From Rhizobium sp. Leaf262 (lineage in GTDB: Bacteria > Pseudomonadota > Alphaproteobacteria > Rhizobiales > Rhizobiaceae): a stretch of DNA of 64,000 nucleotides. The stretch is taken from assembly GCF_001422245.1 (NCBI RefSeq), contig NZ_LMMM01000019.1:124001-188000 (forward strand). Direction: 5' to 3'. Both the position numbers and the translations under genes were made by a program. The stretch's first letter is position 1. Every line of letters begins with the position of its first letter. Below the pieces are notes generated by a model. That model was not told the DNA's origin. It saw nothing but the letters and a program-made list of their open reading frames with translations, and made no database searches. Positions 26,864-36,037 of the stretch are shown here, piece after piece.

Positions 26864-27148
26864 TCAGCGTCCAATTTGGCAATATTTGCCAGTACATTCA
26901 CGCCACTCAAGGCGCCCACGGCTTTTGGTGAATGACGATTTCGCGCCAGGTGCTATATTTCCGCCACATGAGAAATTCTGGCAAGAGCCTTGATCGCTCC
27001 ATCTAACGCCGATCCATTCGTTGCATTGGTTTATCCAAAAATCTGTAATGCTGTTGCTTTGCCTATCTGCATATAGGCAGGTTGCGCTTGCTGCTACGGG
27101 CGCAAAAAACAACACCAGGAAGGTGTATGGTGCAAGTAACTTTATCAT
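26864..27148 (-). CDS. Small secreted six-cysteine protein, hypothetical
   Basis: A 94-residue frame with a clear signal peptide (MIKLLAPYTFLVLFFAPVAA then SA before a likely cut near residue 22). The mature part of about 72 residues contains six cysteines, enough for three disulfides, and is rich in polar residues. AGGA lies about 8 nt before the ATG, which supports translation. No family is recognised. It is divergent from the LuxR-type gene, and its neighbours suggest an accessory insertion rather than part of the ribosomal operon. Confidence 0.68.
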   Translation of the reverse strand: MIKLLAPYTFLVLFFAPVAASATCLYADRQSNSITDFWINQCNEWIGVRWSDQGSCQNFSCGGNIAPGAKSSFTKSRGRLEWRECTGKYCQIGR

Positions 27149-27222
27149 GTCGTTTTCCTGTAACAGAATATGCCTTCCATCTCCCGGATGGTCCTTTGAA
27201 CCATAGCGTTTCCAAATTTTAC

Positions 27223-27246
27223 CGCCTCACCCCTTGGGGTGAGGCG
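27223..27246. promoter_or_regulatory. 24-bp palindrome between the secreted-protein gene and luxR-type gene
   Basis: CGCCTCACCCC is followed after two bases by its exact complement, giving a nearly continuous dyad. It lies 75 bp upstream of the secreted-protein start and 133 bp upstream of the LuxR-type start. It lacks a following T-tract on the plus strand, so it is better read as a protein-binding dyad than a terminator, though a cruciform or RNA hairpin is possible. Confidence 0.45.
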
Positions 27247-27378
27247 CGACAATTACTAAGAGTAACTTGAATTCTTGCCTTGCATGCAATTTGTATATTA
27301 CTGCGGTTGAGGCATTTCGTTGAGAATTGAATTGATATTCTAGGATGTCGACATTGCATCCTGTGGGAAACGAAGGCG

Positions 27379-28506
27379 ATGCAGACAGCTGACATCATCG
27401 ACAGAATTTACGAAGCAGCGCTGGTTCCTGAAAAATGGGAAAGTGTTTTGGTCAGCATCAACGATATTGTCGGAACACGAGGAGGCGTGATTTTTGCCCA
27501 ATCCGAGGTTGGCGCCACTTTCGTTGCAACGCCTGCGGCTATCGAGATATTCCAACGCTTTGCCGACGAGGGCTGGGACAGACATAACACACGTCGTGAA
27601 CGCGCCGACCGTCTTGACCACGCCGGCTTTGTGACTGACCTCGACGTTTTCGAAGCGCATGAATTTCTTCATGAGCCTCTTTACCGCGACTTCCTCTATC
27701 CACTCGGCCTCGGTTGGTCGGTGGGAACGCACATCACCACGCCGGATGGCGATAGGATAGCAGCCAGCTTCGACGGGGATTTTGAAGCGGGGCCGATCTC
27801 TCGTGAAAAGACGGATTGGCTGGACTCCATTCGACCGCATCTGGCTCGGTCTCTCAGTATTTCGGGAAGATTGAAAATGGCCGAGGCCTCGAAAGTTGCA
27901 GATGGACTGGGCGTTTTTGGGTTGCCTGCCTGCGTGGTGAATTCGAGTGGGAAAATGCTTGCAGCCAATGCATTGATGCACCTGCTGATCCCGTCTGTGG
28001 TGATGGATGGGCGTGAGCGTGTAAAATTACGGCAAGCATCAAGCGACCGGCTGCTACAGAAAACCCTTGTTCAACTCAACGCAAAGCGATCTGAAGCAAG
28101 GGTCATGTCGATTCCGGTGCCGGCCTTTGGTGAAGGGGCCGCAAGTGTAGTCCATGTCGTTCCAGTCCGTGGGCATGGTCGAGATATTATGCCAGGCGGC
28201 CTCTTCGTTCTGGTGGTCAGCACGCTGGCATCCTCGACGGTTCCTGGCACGTCTCTTCTTCGGGGCCTGTTTGACCTCACTCCGTCTGAAGCAAAGGTCG
28301 CACGGTTAGCTGCAACCGGCGCTGCGCCAAAGGACATCAGTGTGCTGTGTGGTATTAGCCCCAACACCGTAAAAACGCATTTGAAATCCATCTATGCCAA
28401 AACTGGCACCGAGTATCACGGTGCCCTCGTTCGTCTTCTGTCAGGTGCAATGATGCCCTTATCTTTTGAAGGCGTTCACCAGTCAGGCGAAAAGTCCTTT
28501 GGATAA
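27379..28506 (+). CDS. LuxR-family helix-turn-helix regulator
   Basis: A 375-residue protein. The C-terminal 65 residues are a LuxR/GerE helix-turn-helix: LTPSEAKVARLAATGAAPK then ISPNTVKTHLKSIYAKTG. The N-terminal 290 residues look like a PAS/GAF-like sensing region of the kind seen in orphan helix-turn-helix regulators, not an autoinducer-binding domain and not a receiver (no phospho-Asp pattern). The ligand is unknown. GAAGG lies shortly before the ATG. It is divergent from the secreted-protein gene. Confidence 0.85.
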   Translation: MQTADIIDRIYEAALVPEKWESVLVSINDIVGTRGGVIFAQSEVGATFVATPAAIEIFQRFADEGWDRHNTRRERADRLDHAGFVTDLDVFEAHEFLHEPLYRDFLYPLGLGWSVGTHITTPDGDRIAASFDGDFEAGPISREKTDWLDSIRPHLARSLSISGRLKMAEASKVADGLGVFGLPACVVNSSGKMLAANALMHLLIPSVVMDGRERVKLRQASSDRLLQKTLVQLNAKRSEARVMSIPVPAFGEGAASVVHVVPVRGHGRDIMPGGLFVLVVSTLASSTVPGTSLLRGLFDLTPSEAKVARLAATGAAPKDISVLCGISPNTVKTHLKSIYAKTGTEYHGALVRLLSGAMMPLSFEGVHQSGEKSFG

Positions 28507-28563
28507 CGGTACGTATCTATTGGCGTATCGAGCAACTGGGTAAATGAGGTTTTGACCACGCAA

Positions 28564-28583
28564 GGTCCGCCAGATGGCGGACC
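28564..28583. terminator. Hairpin between luxR-type and aldo/keto reductase genes
   Basis: A perfect 8-bp stem (GGTCCGCC and its complement) with an AGAT loop lies between two convergent stops. No strong T-tract follows on either strand, so termination strength is doubtful. Confidence 0.5.
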
Positions 28584-28620
28584 AGTTACCCTGCAATTGA
28601 AGCCGGTGGACAGCTTTTAC

Positions 28621-29664
28621 TCAGATCGGCATCGGGTACTGTCGGTGAATATCCGCAATGCCTTTCAGCACTTCGTCCGAAAGCTTGACATCAGCCGCTG
28701 CGATATCCGTCTTCAACTGTTCCATGGTCGTCGCGCCAATAATGGAGGACGCCATGAAGGGACGTGCGAGCGTAAACGCGATGGCGAGTTGGGCCGGATC
28801 GATGCCGTGTTCGTAGGCGAGTTCGAGATATTCCTTTACTGGGGCTTCCTGCAACGGCTGTAAGCGACCGCCGATATCCTTGTTGATCGAACCGCGTGAG
28901 CCTTCCGGGCGGGCGCCGCTCTGGTATTTGCCGGTCAGAATGCCGCCAGCCAGTGGGGAATAGGCCAGAAGCCCGACATTCTCGTGGTGCGCGACTTCGG
29001 CCAGGTCGAGATCGAAGGAGCGATAGAGCAGGTTATATTCATTCTGAATGGAGGCGACGCGAGGCAGGCCGTTGGCTTCGGCGATGTCGATATATTTCTG
29101 CGTACCCCATGCGCTTTCATTGGAAAGGCCGATGGCGCGGATTTTGCCCGCCTTGACCAGTTCGCCCAGCGTTTCCAGCTTTTCGGTGATTTCGGACAGT
29201 GTCTTTTCGGTGTTCTGCGTCGAGGCGTCGAAACCCCACACGCCACGGAAATGATATGTACCGCGGTTGGGCCAATGGATCTGGTAAAGGTCGATATAGT
29301 CGGTTTTCAACCTGGTCAGGCTGCTGTCCACCGCTTCGCGAATGGATGCGGCGTCGATTTCGCGTCCGCCCCTGATGTAATCGCGACCGGAGCCTGCGAC
29401 CTTGGTGGCGAGAACGACGTCTTTGCGTTTGCCGGTCTTCTGGAACCAAGTGCCGATATATTGCTCGGTGCGACCCTGCGTTTCGGCAGAGACGGGCGTG
29501 GTTGGATAAAGCTCTGCTGTATCGAAGAAATTCACCCCTTGCTCAACGGCGTAGTCCATTTGCTCATGGGCTTCGGCCTCGGTGTTCTGCGTACCCCACG
29601 TCATCGTGCCGAGGCAGATTTCGGACACGGAGATGCCCGTGCGACCCAACTTATTTTGTTTCAT
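28621..29664 (-). CDS. Aldo/keto reductase, Tas-like
   Basis: A 347-residue TIM-barrel NADP(H)-dependent oxidoreductase. The catalytic Asp and Tyr are in DTAELYP (about residues 49-55), the Lys in LATKVAGSG and the His in IHWPNR. The extended loops and length resemble E. coli Tas (MgrA-type) proteins. The physiological substrate is unknown. It ends convergent with the LuxR-type gene and is divergent from fabD. Confidence 0.9.
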   Translation of the reverse strand: MKQNKLGRTGISVSEICLGTMTWGTQNTEAEAHEQMDYAVEQGVNFFDTAELYPTTPVSAETQGRTEQYIGTWFQKTGKRKDVVLATKVAGSGRDYIRGGREIDAASIREAVDSSLTRLKTDYIDLYQIHWPNRGTYHFRGVWGFDASTQNTEKTLSEITEKLETLGELVKAGKIRAIGLSNESAWGTQKYIDIAEANGLPRVASIQNEYNLLYRSFDLDLAEVAHHENVGLLAYSPLAGGILTGKYQSGARPEGSRGSINKDIGGRLQPLQEAPVKEYLELAYEHGIDPAQLAIAFTLARPFMASSIIGATTMEQLKTDIAAADVKLSDEVLKGIADIHRQYPMPI

Positions 29665-29886
29665 GAAAAATCTCGCTCACTTGGAAGGTGGGTTGAACGT
29701 AGTATCGAATTGCGGCAGCGCAAGAAAAAATATTCTCCTTCATCTCTGTGGATGAGGCCGCCGAAAAACCGTCCAAAATGCCTCTAAAAGGCGGAAAGCC
29801 TTGACTTCCGAGGCTGGAATGTGAATGGAAAACGCTAATTTGAAGGGAAGCCGGAGAAACCGGCCAAAAAAGAAAGACCATATCCC

Positions 29887-30831
29887 ATGGCTATAGCATT
29901 CACTTTTCCGGGGCAGGGCAGCCAGTCCGTTGGCATGGGCAAGGAGCTTGCCGACAATTTCGCGGAGGCTCGTGCGGTCTTCGAAGAGGTTGACGACTCG
30001 CTCGGTCACAAGCTTTCCGACATCATGTGGAACGGCCCGGAAGAGACATTGACCCTGACGGCAAATGCCCAGCCTGCATTGATGGCCGTATCGGTAGCCG
30101 TCATGCGTGTTCTGGAAGCCCGTGGTTTGAAACTGGCAGACAAGGTTTCCTATGTCGCCGGCCATTCGCTCGGCGAATATTCCGCGCTGTGCGCCGCTGG
30201 AACCTTTTCGGTTTCCGATACTGCCCGCCTTTTGCGAATTCGCGGCAATGCCATGCAGGCTGCTGTTCCCGTGGGTGAGGGCGCCATGGCTGCTATCATC
30301 GGTCTGGAGCATTGCGATGTGGATGCGATCTGCAGCCAAGCCGCGACGGGTGGTGTGTGCCAGATTGCTAACGATAATGGCGGTGGTCAGATCGTCATCT
30401 CCGGATCGAAGGCTGCTGTGGAACAGGCTGCCGCACTGGCAACGGAGAAAGGTGCCAAGCGTGCCATCATGCTACCGGTTTCCGCACCCTTCCATTCCGC
30501 GTTGATGGTATCCGCCGCCGATGCGATGCGCGATGCGCTGGCGAGTGTACAAAAGCAGAGCCCCTGTGTGCCCCTGGTTGCCAATGTTCTCGCCGCGCCG
30601 GTTTCCGATGCGGACGAGATCGCCAAACTTCTTGTGGAGCAGGTGACGGGCCAGGTCCGCTGGCGCGAAACCGTCGAGTGGTTCGCAGCAAACAACGTGA
30701 CCACGCTTTACGAAATCGGCTCCGGCAAGGTGCTGACCGGGCTTGCCCGCCGCATCGACAAGACGGTAAGCGGCATCTCCATCAATACACCTGCCGACAT
30801 CGACGCTGCACTTCAAACGCTTCTCGGCTGA
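29887..30831 (+). CDS. fabD: Malonyl-CoA:ACP transacylase
   Basis: A 314-residue enzyme that moves malonyl from CoA to acyl carrier protein for fatty-acid elongation. GQGSQSVGMG (residues 9-18) and the nucleophile Ser94 in GHSLGEYSA are present, and the catalytic His lies in the FHSALM segment. It is the first gene of fabD-fabG-acpP-fabF. plsX and fabH are not adjacent, as is usual in rhizobia. Confidence 0.96.
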   Translation: MAIAFTFPGQGSQSVGMGKELADNFAEARAVFEEVDDSLGHKLSDIMWNGPEETLTLTANAQPALMAVSVAVMRVLEARGLKLADKVSYVAGHSLGEYSALCAAGTFSVSDTARLLRIRGNAMQAAVPVGEGAMAAIIGLEHCDVDAICSQAATGGVCQIANDNGGGQIVISGSKAAVEQAAALATEKGAKRAIMLPVSAPFHSALMVSAADAMRDALASVQKQSPCVPLVANVLAAPVSDADEIAKLLVEQVTGQVRWRETVEWFAANNVTTLYEIGSGKVLTGLARRIDKTVSGISINTPADIDAALQTLLG

Positions 30832-30858
30832 TCCCTGAGACAAGAAAGGACGAACACG

Positions 30859-31596
30859 ATGTTTGATCTGACCGGCCGCAAGGCTCTCATCACCGGCGCA
30901 ACCGGCGGCATCGGCGAAGAAATCGCCCGCACGCTGCATGCGCAGGGCGCAACTGTGGGCCTGCACGGCACCCGCGTCGAAAAGCTCGAAGCGCTGGCGG
31001 CGGAACTCGGAGAGCGCGCCCATATCTTTCCGGCAAATCTGGCCGACCGCGCCGAGGTCAAGGCGCTGGGCGAAAAGGCGGAAGCCGAACTGGGTGGCGT
31101 CGATATTCTTGTCAACAACGCCGGTATCACCAAGGATGGTCTGTTCGTTCGCATGAGCGACGAGGACTGGGACAATGTCATCGAAGTCAACCTGACCTCG
31201 ATGTTCCGTCTGACGCGAGAGCTGACGCATCCCATGATGCGCCGCCGTTTCGGTCGCATCATCAACATCACGTCCATCGTCGGCGTCACCGGCAATCCCG
31301 GTCAGGCCAACTACTGCGCCTCCAAGGCCGGAATGATCGGTTTTTCCAAGTCGCTGGCCCAGGAAATTGCCACCCGCAACGTGACCGTTAACTGCGTGGC
31401 TCCGGGTTTCATCGAAAGTGCCATGACGGGCAAGCTGAACGATAAGCAGAAAGACGCCATCATGGGTGCCATTCCCATGAAGCGCATGGGCACCGGCGCA
31501 GAAATTGCATCCGCTGTCTTGTATCTCGCATCGAGCGAAGCAAGCTACATGACGGGCCAGACTTTGCACGTCAACGGCGGCATGGCGATGATTTGA
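30859..31596 (+). CDS. fabG: 3-oxoacyl-ACP reductase
   Basis: A 245-residue SDR that performs the first reduction of fatty-acid elongation with NADPH. TGATGGIGEEIA (about 12-23) is the cofactor motif, and YCASKAGMIG carries the catalytic Tyr and Lys, with the Ser in the ITSIVG strand. It follows fabD by 27 bp with AAAGGA before the ATG. The context makes FabG rather than a generic SDR secure. Confidence 0.96.
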   Translation: MFDLTGRKALITGATGGIGEEIARTLHAQGATVGLHGTRVEKLEALAAELGERAHIFPANLADRAEVKALGEKAEAELGGVDILVNNAGITKDGLFVRMSDEDWDNVIEVNLTSMFRLTRELTHPMMRRRFGRIINITSIVGVTGNPGQANYCASKAGMIGFSKSLAQEIATRNVTVNCVAPGFIESAMTGKLNDKQKDAIMGAIPMKRMGTGAEIASAVLYLASSEASYMTGQTLHVNGGMAMI

Positions 31597-31882
31597 CAAT
31601 CGTCTTTCGCATGTCCGGACGAGAAAAATTGCCTGTAGAGCAAGATGGTTAGCACTATTTTAAGGCTTTTTTCTCCCTGGAAACCGTGTTAAGCGGGCGA
31701 AGACTGTGAACAGTCGTCCCGGAAACAAAAGCGACCGTTGCGATTTCGTAGCGTGATGTTTAGCTTGATCCGGGTTGAACGGGTTTGCCCACGGCGCGTC
31801 ATTGAAAGGCGCTTGGGGGTTTTAACAGGGCAGGGTGTCTGAACAGGGCATTCCTTTCAAAGTAAAGGTCGAGGAAACCGAC
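31597..31882. other. 286-bp leader upstream of acpP
   Basis: No coding frame with a sensible start. A short T-run (about 31669-31675) after the fabG end might be a weak terminator, and a small dyad GACTGT-GA-ACAGTC lies at 31702-31715. The length suggests that acpP has its own promoter here, which fits its much higher expected expression, but no promoter boxes were firmly identified. Confidence 0.4.
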
Positions 31883-32119
31883 ATGAGCGATATCGCAGAA
31901 CGCGTAAAGAAAATTGTAGTTGATCATCTTGGCGTTGACGCCGAAAAAGTCGTTGAAGGCGCAAGCTTCATCGACGATCTGGGCGCTGACTCGCTCGACA
32001 CCGTTGAACTGGTTATGGCGTTCGAAGAAGAATTCGGCGTTGAAATTCCAGACGACGCAGCTGACTCGATCCTCACTGTAGGCGACGCTGTCAAGTTCAT
32101 CGAAAAGGCACAGGCCTGA
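31883..32119 (+). CDS. acpP: Acyl carrier protein
   Basis: A 78-residue acidic protein that carries growing acyl chains on a phosphopantetheine attached to Ser37 in [10 protein letters not shown]. The start is ATG 31883 (MSDIAERV), preceded by GAGGAAACCGAC; a longer frame opening at 31835 is not supported by the family. It lies between fabG and fabF and ends before two hairpins. Confidence 0.98.
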   Translation: MSDIAERVKKIVVDHLGVDAEKVVEGASFIDDLGADSLDTVELVMAFEEEFGVEIPDDAADSILTVGDAVKFIEKAQA

Positions 32120-32135
32120 TCGTTTGATATGAAAA

Positions 32136-32179
32136 GGGAAGGCGTCAGCCTTCCCGATATGGCCCGGCTAGTCCGGGCC
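32136..32179 (+). terminator. Tandem hairpins after acpP
   Basis: Two stems in a row: GGGAAGGC with its complement around GTCA (32136-32155), then GGCCCGG with its complement around CTAGT (32161-32179), the second followed by AATATTTTATC. They lie 16 bp past the acpP stop and may end most acpP transcripts or stabilise the 3' end. Confidence 0.65.
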
Positions 32180-32357
32180 AATATTTTATCTTGCGACGTC
32201 TTGGCGTCGACCGGGCCGTTACGGGTCCTGAGCGCTCGCTTCGATCAAGGCGGTGTGCGTTCGAATAATGGAATACCCGCATTGCCCCTTGCGAAAATCG
32301 CTTCCGGTTTTAGGGTCGATGCGGTAGCGATGATAGGGTAAGGGCGGAGCATTGGCG

Positions 32358-33620
32358 ATGAGACGTGTCGTTATCACCGGTACCGGCATGGTATCTCCTC
32401 TTGGCTGTGGAACGGAAATCACCTGGGAACGCCTGCTGGCTGGCCAGAATGGTGCACGGCTTGTCACTGAATTCGAGGTGGACGACCTCCCCGCAAAAAT
32501 CGCCTGCCGCATTCCCGTCGGCGATGGTTCCAATGGAACCTTCAATGCCGATGACTGGATGGAGCCGAAAGAACAGCGTAAAGTCGATCCGTTCATCGTT
32601 TATGGCATGGCCGCCGCCGAAATGGCGTTGAACGACGCAGGCTGGCACCCCGAAACCGACGAAGACCAGATCATGACCGGCGTGCTGATCGGCTCGGGTA
32701 TCGGCGGCCTCGAAGGTATCGTCGAGGCGGGCTATACGTTGCGCGACAAGGGTCCGCGTCGTATCTCGCCCTTCTTCATTCCCGGTCGTCTGATCAATCT
32801 TATTTCCGGCCAGGTTTCCATCCGCCACAAGCTGCGCGGACCGAACCATTCGGTCGTCACGGCCTGCTCCACCGGCGCACACGCCATTGGCGACGCGGCT
32901 CGCCTGATCATGCTCGGTGATGCCGACGTCATGGTTGCAGGTGGTGCGGAATCGCCCGTGTGCCGTATTTCGCTTGCCGGTTTTGCTGCGTGCAAGGCGC
33001 TCTCCACCCAACACAATGACGATCCGCAAAAAGCCTCGCGGCCCTATGACCGTGATCGTGACGGCTTCGTCATGGGTGAGGGTGCGGGTATCGTCGTTCT
33101 GGAAGAGCTGGAACATGCAAAGGCGCGCGGCGCGAAAATCTATGCAGAAGTCGTGGGCTACGGCCTGTCGGGCGATGCGTTTCACATCACGGCCCCGTCC
33201 GAAGATGGTGAAGGTGCTTATCGCTGCATGTCGATGGCGCTGAAGCGTGCCGGTCTGACCGCTGCCGATATCGACTATATCAACGCCCATGGCACCTCGA
33301 CCATGGCGGACACCATCGAATTGGGTGCGGTCGAGAGGCTGGTAGGCGACGCGGCGTCGAAGATTTCCATGTCGTCCACCAAGTCGGCGACCGGCCATCT
33401 TCTCGGTGCGGCCGGTGCGATCGAAGCGATTTTCGCAACACTCGCCATCCGCGACAATATCGTGCCGCCAACTCTTAATCTCGACAATCCCGACGTCGAG
33501 ACGGCCATCGATCTGGTGCCGCATACAGCGCGCAAGCGCCCCGTCAACGTGGCGCTGTCCAACTCATTCGGGTTTGGCGGCACCAATGCGTCGCTGGTGC
33601 TTCGCCGTTACGAAGCCTAA
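32358..33620 (+). CDS. fabF: Beta-ketoacyl-ACP synthase II
   Basis: About 420 residues; it condenses malonyl-ACP with acyl-ACP. The Cys-His-His triad is visible: Cys170 in VTACSTGAHA, His in NAHGTSTMADTIE and His in KSATGHLLGAAG. The start is ATG 32358 (MRRVVITGTG); a TTG two codons upstream is possible but not favoured. It is the last gene of the fatty-acid block before mltG. Confidence 0.97.
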   Translation: MRRVVITGTGMVSPLGCGTEITWERLLAGQNGARLVTEFEVDDLPAKIACRIPVGDGSNGTFNADDWMEPKEQRKVDPFIVYGMAAAEMALNDAGWHPETDEDQIMTGVLIGSGIGGLEGIVEAGYTLRDKGPRRISPFFIPGRLINLISGQVSIRHKLRGPNHSVVTACSTGAHAIGDAARLIMLGDADVMVAGGAESPVCRISLAGFAACKALSTQHNDDPQKASRPYDRDRDGFVMGEGAGIVVLEELEHAKARGAKIYAEVVGYGLSGDAFHITAPSEDGEGAYRCMSMALKRAGLTAADIDYINAHGTSTMADTIELGAVERLVGDAASKISMSSTKSATGHLLGAAGAIEAIFATLAIRDNIVPPTLNLDNPDVETAIDLVPHTARKRPVNVALSNSFGFGGTNASLVLRRYEA

Positions 33621-33864
33621 GTCGAACGGCCCTTGCCGTTTCGTCAGGAATCGCCGACAAGGTCTCATCCCGGTGTCATTGCCGGGATCGTCGTCTATGC
33701 TGCCCTTTTGGACAGTGTTTTACCGGAAGCGCCTGCTTTGTCCGTCGTGTGGACAGGCATGAAGTTTCCCTGTGTACCGAGTGCAGAATAGCCTGCCGAA
33801 CCTGTTTTTGCCGCATTGCCTGCTCAAATAAGCCGCTGTAATGCCGAACTGAAAAGGACCGCCG

Positions 33865-35088
33865 GTGAGCGATACGAGAGAGAACAATCAGGCCCCCCAA
33901 GGACGTGAGAGCTCCGGTGAGAGCAAGGGCGGCCCGATCATTCCGAAATCTCCGACAGAGGCTTTGAGACCCGAGAGAGTTCCAGCCCCGCCGAAACGCT
34001 CCCGCAAGGCGCATAGCCAGGTCGTCATATTCCTCAATTTTCTCATGACGCTGATCGTTGCGGTCTGCGTCGTAGCGGTCGTTGGCTTCTACTACATGAT
34101 CCACGCGTTTCATGAGCCAGGCCCGCTCGAAACCAACAAGACGATCACGGTTCGTAATGGTGCTGGCCTGGCGGAAATCGCCAGCAGCCTGGAGCGGGAC
34201 GGCGCTATTTCCAATGCCCGTATCTTCCGCCTTATGGCTGATCGGTATCTGACCCCAGGGCAGACGCCAAAACCCGGTGAATATGAAATCAAGGCCCGCA
34301 CCCCCATGAAGGATATTCTGGGGCTGCTGGAATCCGGTAAATCCATTCTCTATTCGGTTTCGATGCCGGAGGGGCTGACGGTGAAGCAGATGTTTGCCCG
34401 CCTGGCCGCAGACCCGGTTCTGGAAGGCGATCTGCCGGCCCAGTTGCCTGCCGAGGGAACCTTGCGTCCGGACACCTATCCTTTCACGCGCGGTACCAAG
34501 CGCGAAGAGGTCGTCAGCCAGATGCGTGCGGCGCAGGCAAGGCTCATCCAGTCGATCTGGGAACGCCGCGATCCTGATCTGCCGATCAAGACCATGGAGG
34601 AGTTCGTCACTCTGGCGTCCATTGTGGAAAAGGAAACCGGCAAGGACGACGAGCGCGGCCATGTCGCATCGGTGTTCTACAATCGCATGAAAAAGAACAT
34701 GCGCCTGCAATCAGACCCGACGATCATCTACGGTCTGTTCGGAGGTGAGGGAAAGCCCGCTGACAGGCCTATCTACCAGTCCGATTTGCAGAAAGAGACA
34801 CCGTTCAACACCTATATCATTCGCGGCTTGCCACCGCATCCGATCGCCAATCCGGGTCGCGCAGCGCTGGAAGCGACCGCCAATCCCTGGCGGACGGACG
34901 ATCTGTATTTCGTGGCGGATGGCACAGGCGGTCATACCTTCGCCAAGACGTTGGACGAGCACAACGCCAATGTCCGTCGCTGGCGCAAGATCGAGGCCGA
35001 AAGAGCCGCATCCGGTGCGACACCGGAAGGTGTGGTGGACGGCCAGCCCGATGGTGCCCAGGCAGAGCGTCCATCGACGAGAAACTGA
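33865..35088 (+). CDS. mltG: Endolytic murein transglycosylase MltG
   Basis: A 407-residue YceG-family enzyme that cleaves nascent glycan strands in the periplasm and limits their length. A cytoplasmic polar tail is followed by one membrane helix (about 53-77), a LysM-like region, and the catalytic domain with Glu255 in SIVEKETG and the later LQSDPT and GLPPHPIANPG motifs. The start is GTG with AAGGA upstream. fabF-mltG-yicC-gmk is the normal rhizobial order; a 244-bp gap separates it from fabF. Confidence 0.94.
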   Translation: MSDTRENNQAPQGRESSGESKGGPIIPKSPTEALRPERVPAPPKRSRKAHSQVVIFLNFLMTLIVAVCVVAVVGFYYMIHAFHEPGPLETNKTITVRNGAGLAEIASSLERDGAISNARIFRLMADRYLTPGQTPKPGEYEIKARTPMKDILGLLESGKSILYSVSMPEGLTVKQMFARLAADPVLEGDLPAQLPAEGTLRPDTYPFTRGTKREEVVSQMRAAQARLIQSIWERRDPDLPIKTMEEFVTLASIVEKETGKDDERGHVASVFYNRMKKNMRLQSDPTIIYGLFGGEGKPADRPIYQSDLQKETPFNTYIIRGLPPHPIANPGRAALEATANPWRTDDLYFVADGTGGHTFAKTLDEHNANVRRWRKIEAERAASGATPEGVVDGQPDGAQAERPSTRN

Positions 35089-35102
35089 TTTGATGAAATG
35101 CC

Positions 35103-35129
35103 GTCGCCCCATCGGGGCGACAGCTTTTT
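35103..35129 (+). terminator. Terminator after mltG
   Basis: An 8-bp GC stem (GTCGCCCC and its complement, 3-nt loop) followed by AGCTTTTTG lies 15 bp past the mltG stop. It stands only 17 bp before the yicC start codon and so overlaps its ribosome-binding region, suggesting partial readthrough or an attenuator. Confidence 0.7.
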
Positions 35130-35145
35130 GTTTCGGGGGTATTTT

Positions 35146-36033
35146 ATGACATTACAGTCCATGACGGGCTTTGCCCGTAGCGAAGGGTCATGTGGGCGCT
35201 ATCGATGGGCCTGGGAACTCCGCTCCGTCAACGGCAAGGGTTTGGACCTTCGTCTTCGGCTTCCGCCAGGCATGGAAGCGCTAGAAACGGAACTGCGGGA
35301 GATCGCATCCAGAAGCCTGACGCGCGGCAATATTCAGGCGGGGCTTAGCCTGTCTGCCTCGGAAGCGAAGATGGAGGCGGTGGTCAACCGCGACGCGCTG
35401 GATGCGGTGCTGGCCTTGAAGCGCGATCTTGGCGACACGATCAGTGACGCGCCCCTCAGTTTCGATACACTGCTGTCCGTGCGTGGCCTTGTCGAATTCC
35501 GTGAGCCAGAAGAAAGCACGGATGCTCAGGACGTTCGCAACCGCGACATCGCCACAGGTTTTGCAACCGCCATCGATGCTCTGAAGGCCATGCGCGAACG
35601 CGAGGGTGCAGCCCTTTTTGCCGTTCTTTCCGGCCAAATCGACAAAATTGAACAGCTGACTGCGATCATTGAAGCGGATCCCTCGCGCCAGCCGGCGCAA
35701 GTGCGTACCCGCCTCGCTGCCCAGATTGCGCTGATCGCAGACGGTAATGCAGGACTTGATAGCGACCGACTGCATGCAGAAGCGGTTCTGTTGGCCACCA
35801 AGGCTGATTTGCGTGAAGAAATTGACCGCTTGAACGGACATGTCGCTGCAGCCAGAGAGCTGTTGAACAGCGGTGTGCCTGTAGGCCGCAAGCTCGATTT
35901 TCTTGCACAGGAATTTAACCGGGAGTCGAATACAATCTGTTCCAAATCCAACGCCGGTGCTGTAACGGCTGCTGGTATCGAATTGAAGGTCGTGATCGAT
36001 CAATTCCGCGAACAGGTTCAAAATCTGGAGTAG
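35146..36033 (+). CDS. YicC/YloC family endoribonuclease
   Basis: About 295 residues. The N-terminal [14 protein letters not shown] with the [15 protein letters not shown] strand, and the C-terminal [17 protein letters not shown], are the YicC signatures. Members in E. coli and Bacillus cleave RNA and affect small-RNA turnover. The start is ATG 35146 rather than a frame opening at 35098 that runs through the terminator hairpin. It is followed by gmk after 4 bp, so the two are cotranscribed. Confidence 0.92.
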   Translation: MTLQSMTGFARSEGSCGRYRWAWELRSVNGKGLDLRLRLPPGMEALETELREIASRSLTRGNIQAGLSLSASEAKMEAVVNRDALDAVLALKRDLGDTISDAPLSFDTLLSVRGLVEFREPEESTDAQDVRNRDIATGFATAIDALKAMREREGAALFAVLSGQIDKIEQLTAIIEADPSRQPAQVRTRLAAQIALIADGNAGLDSDRLHAEAVLLATKADLREEIDRLNGHVAAARELLNSGVPVGRKLDFLAQEFNRESNTICSKSNAGAVTAAGIELKVVIDQFREQVQNLE

Positions 36034-36037
36034 ACTC

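Noticed and set aside
31835-31882. Longer acpP start
   Set aside because: Family proteins begin at MSDIAERV; the extra residues have no homology and the ribosome site fits ATG 31883.
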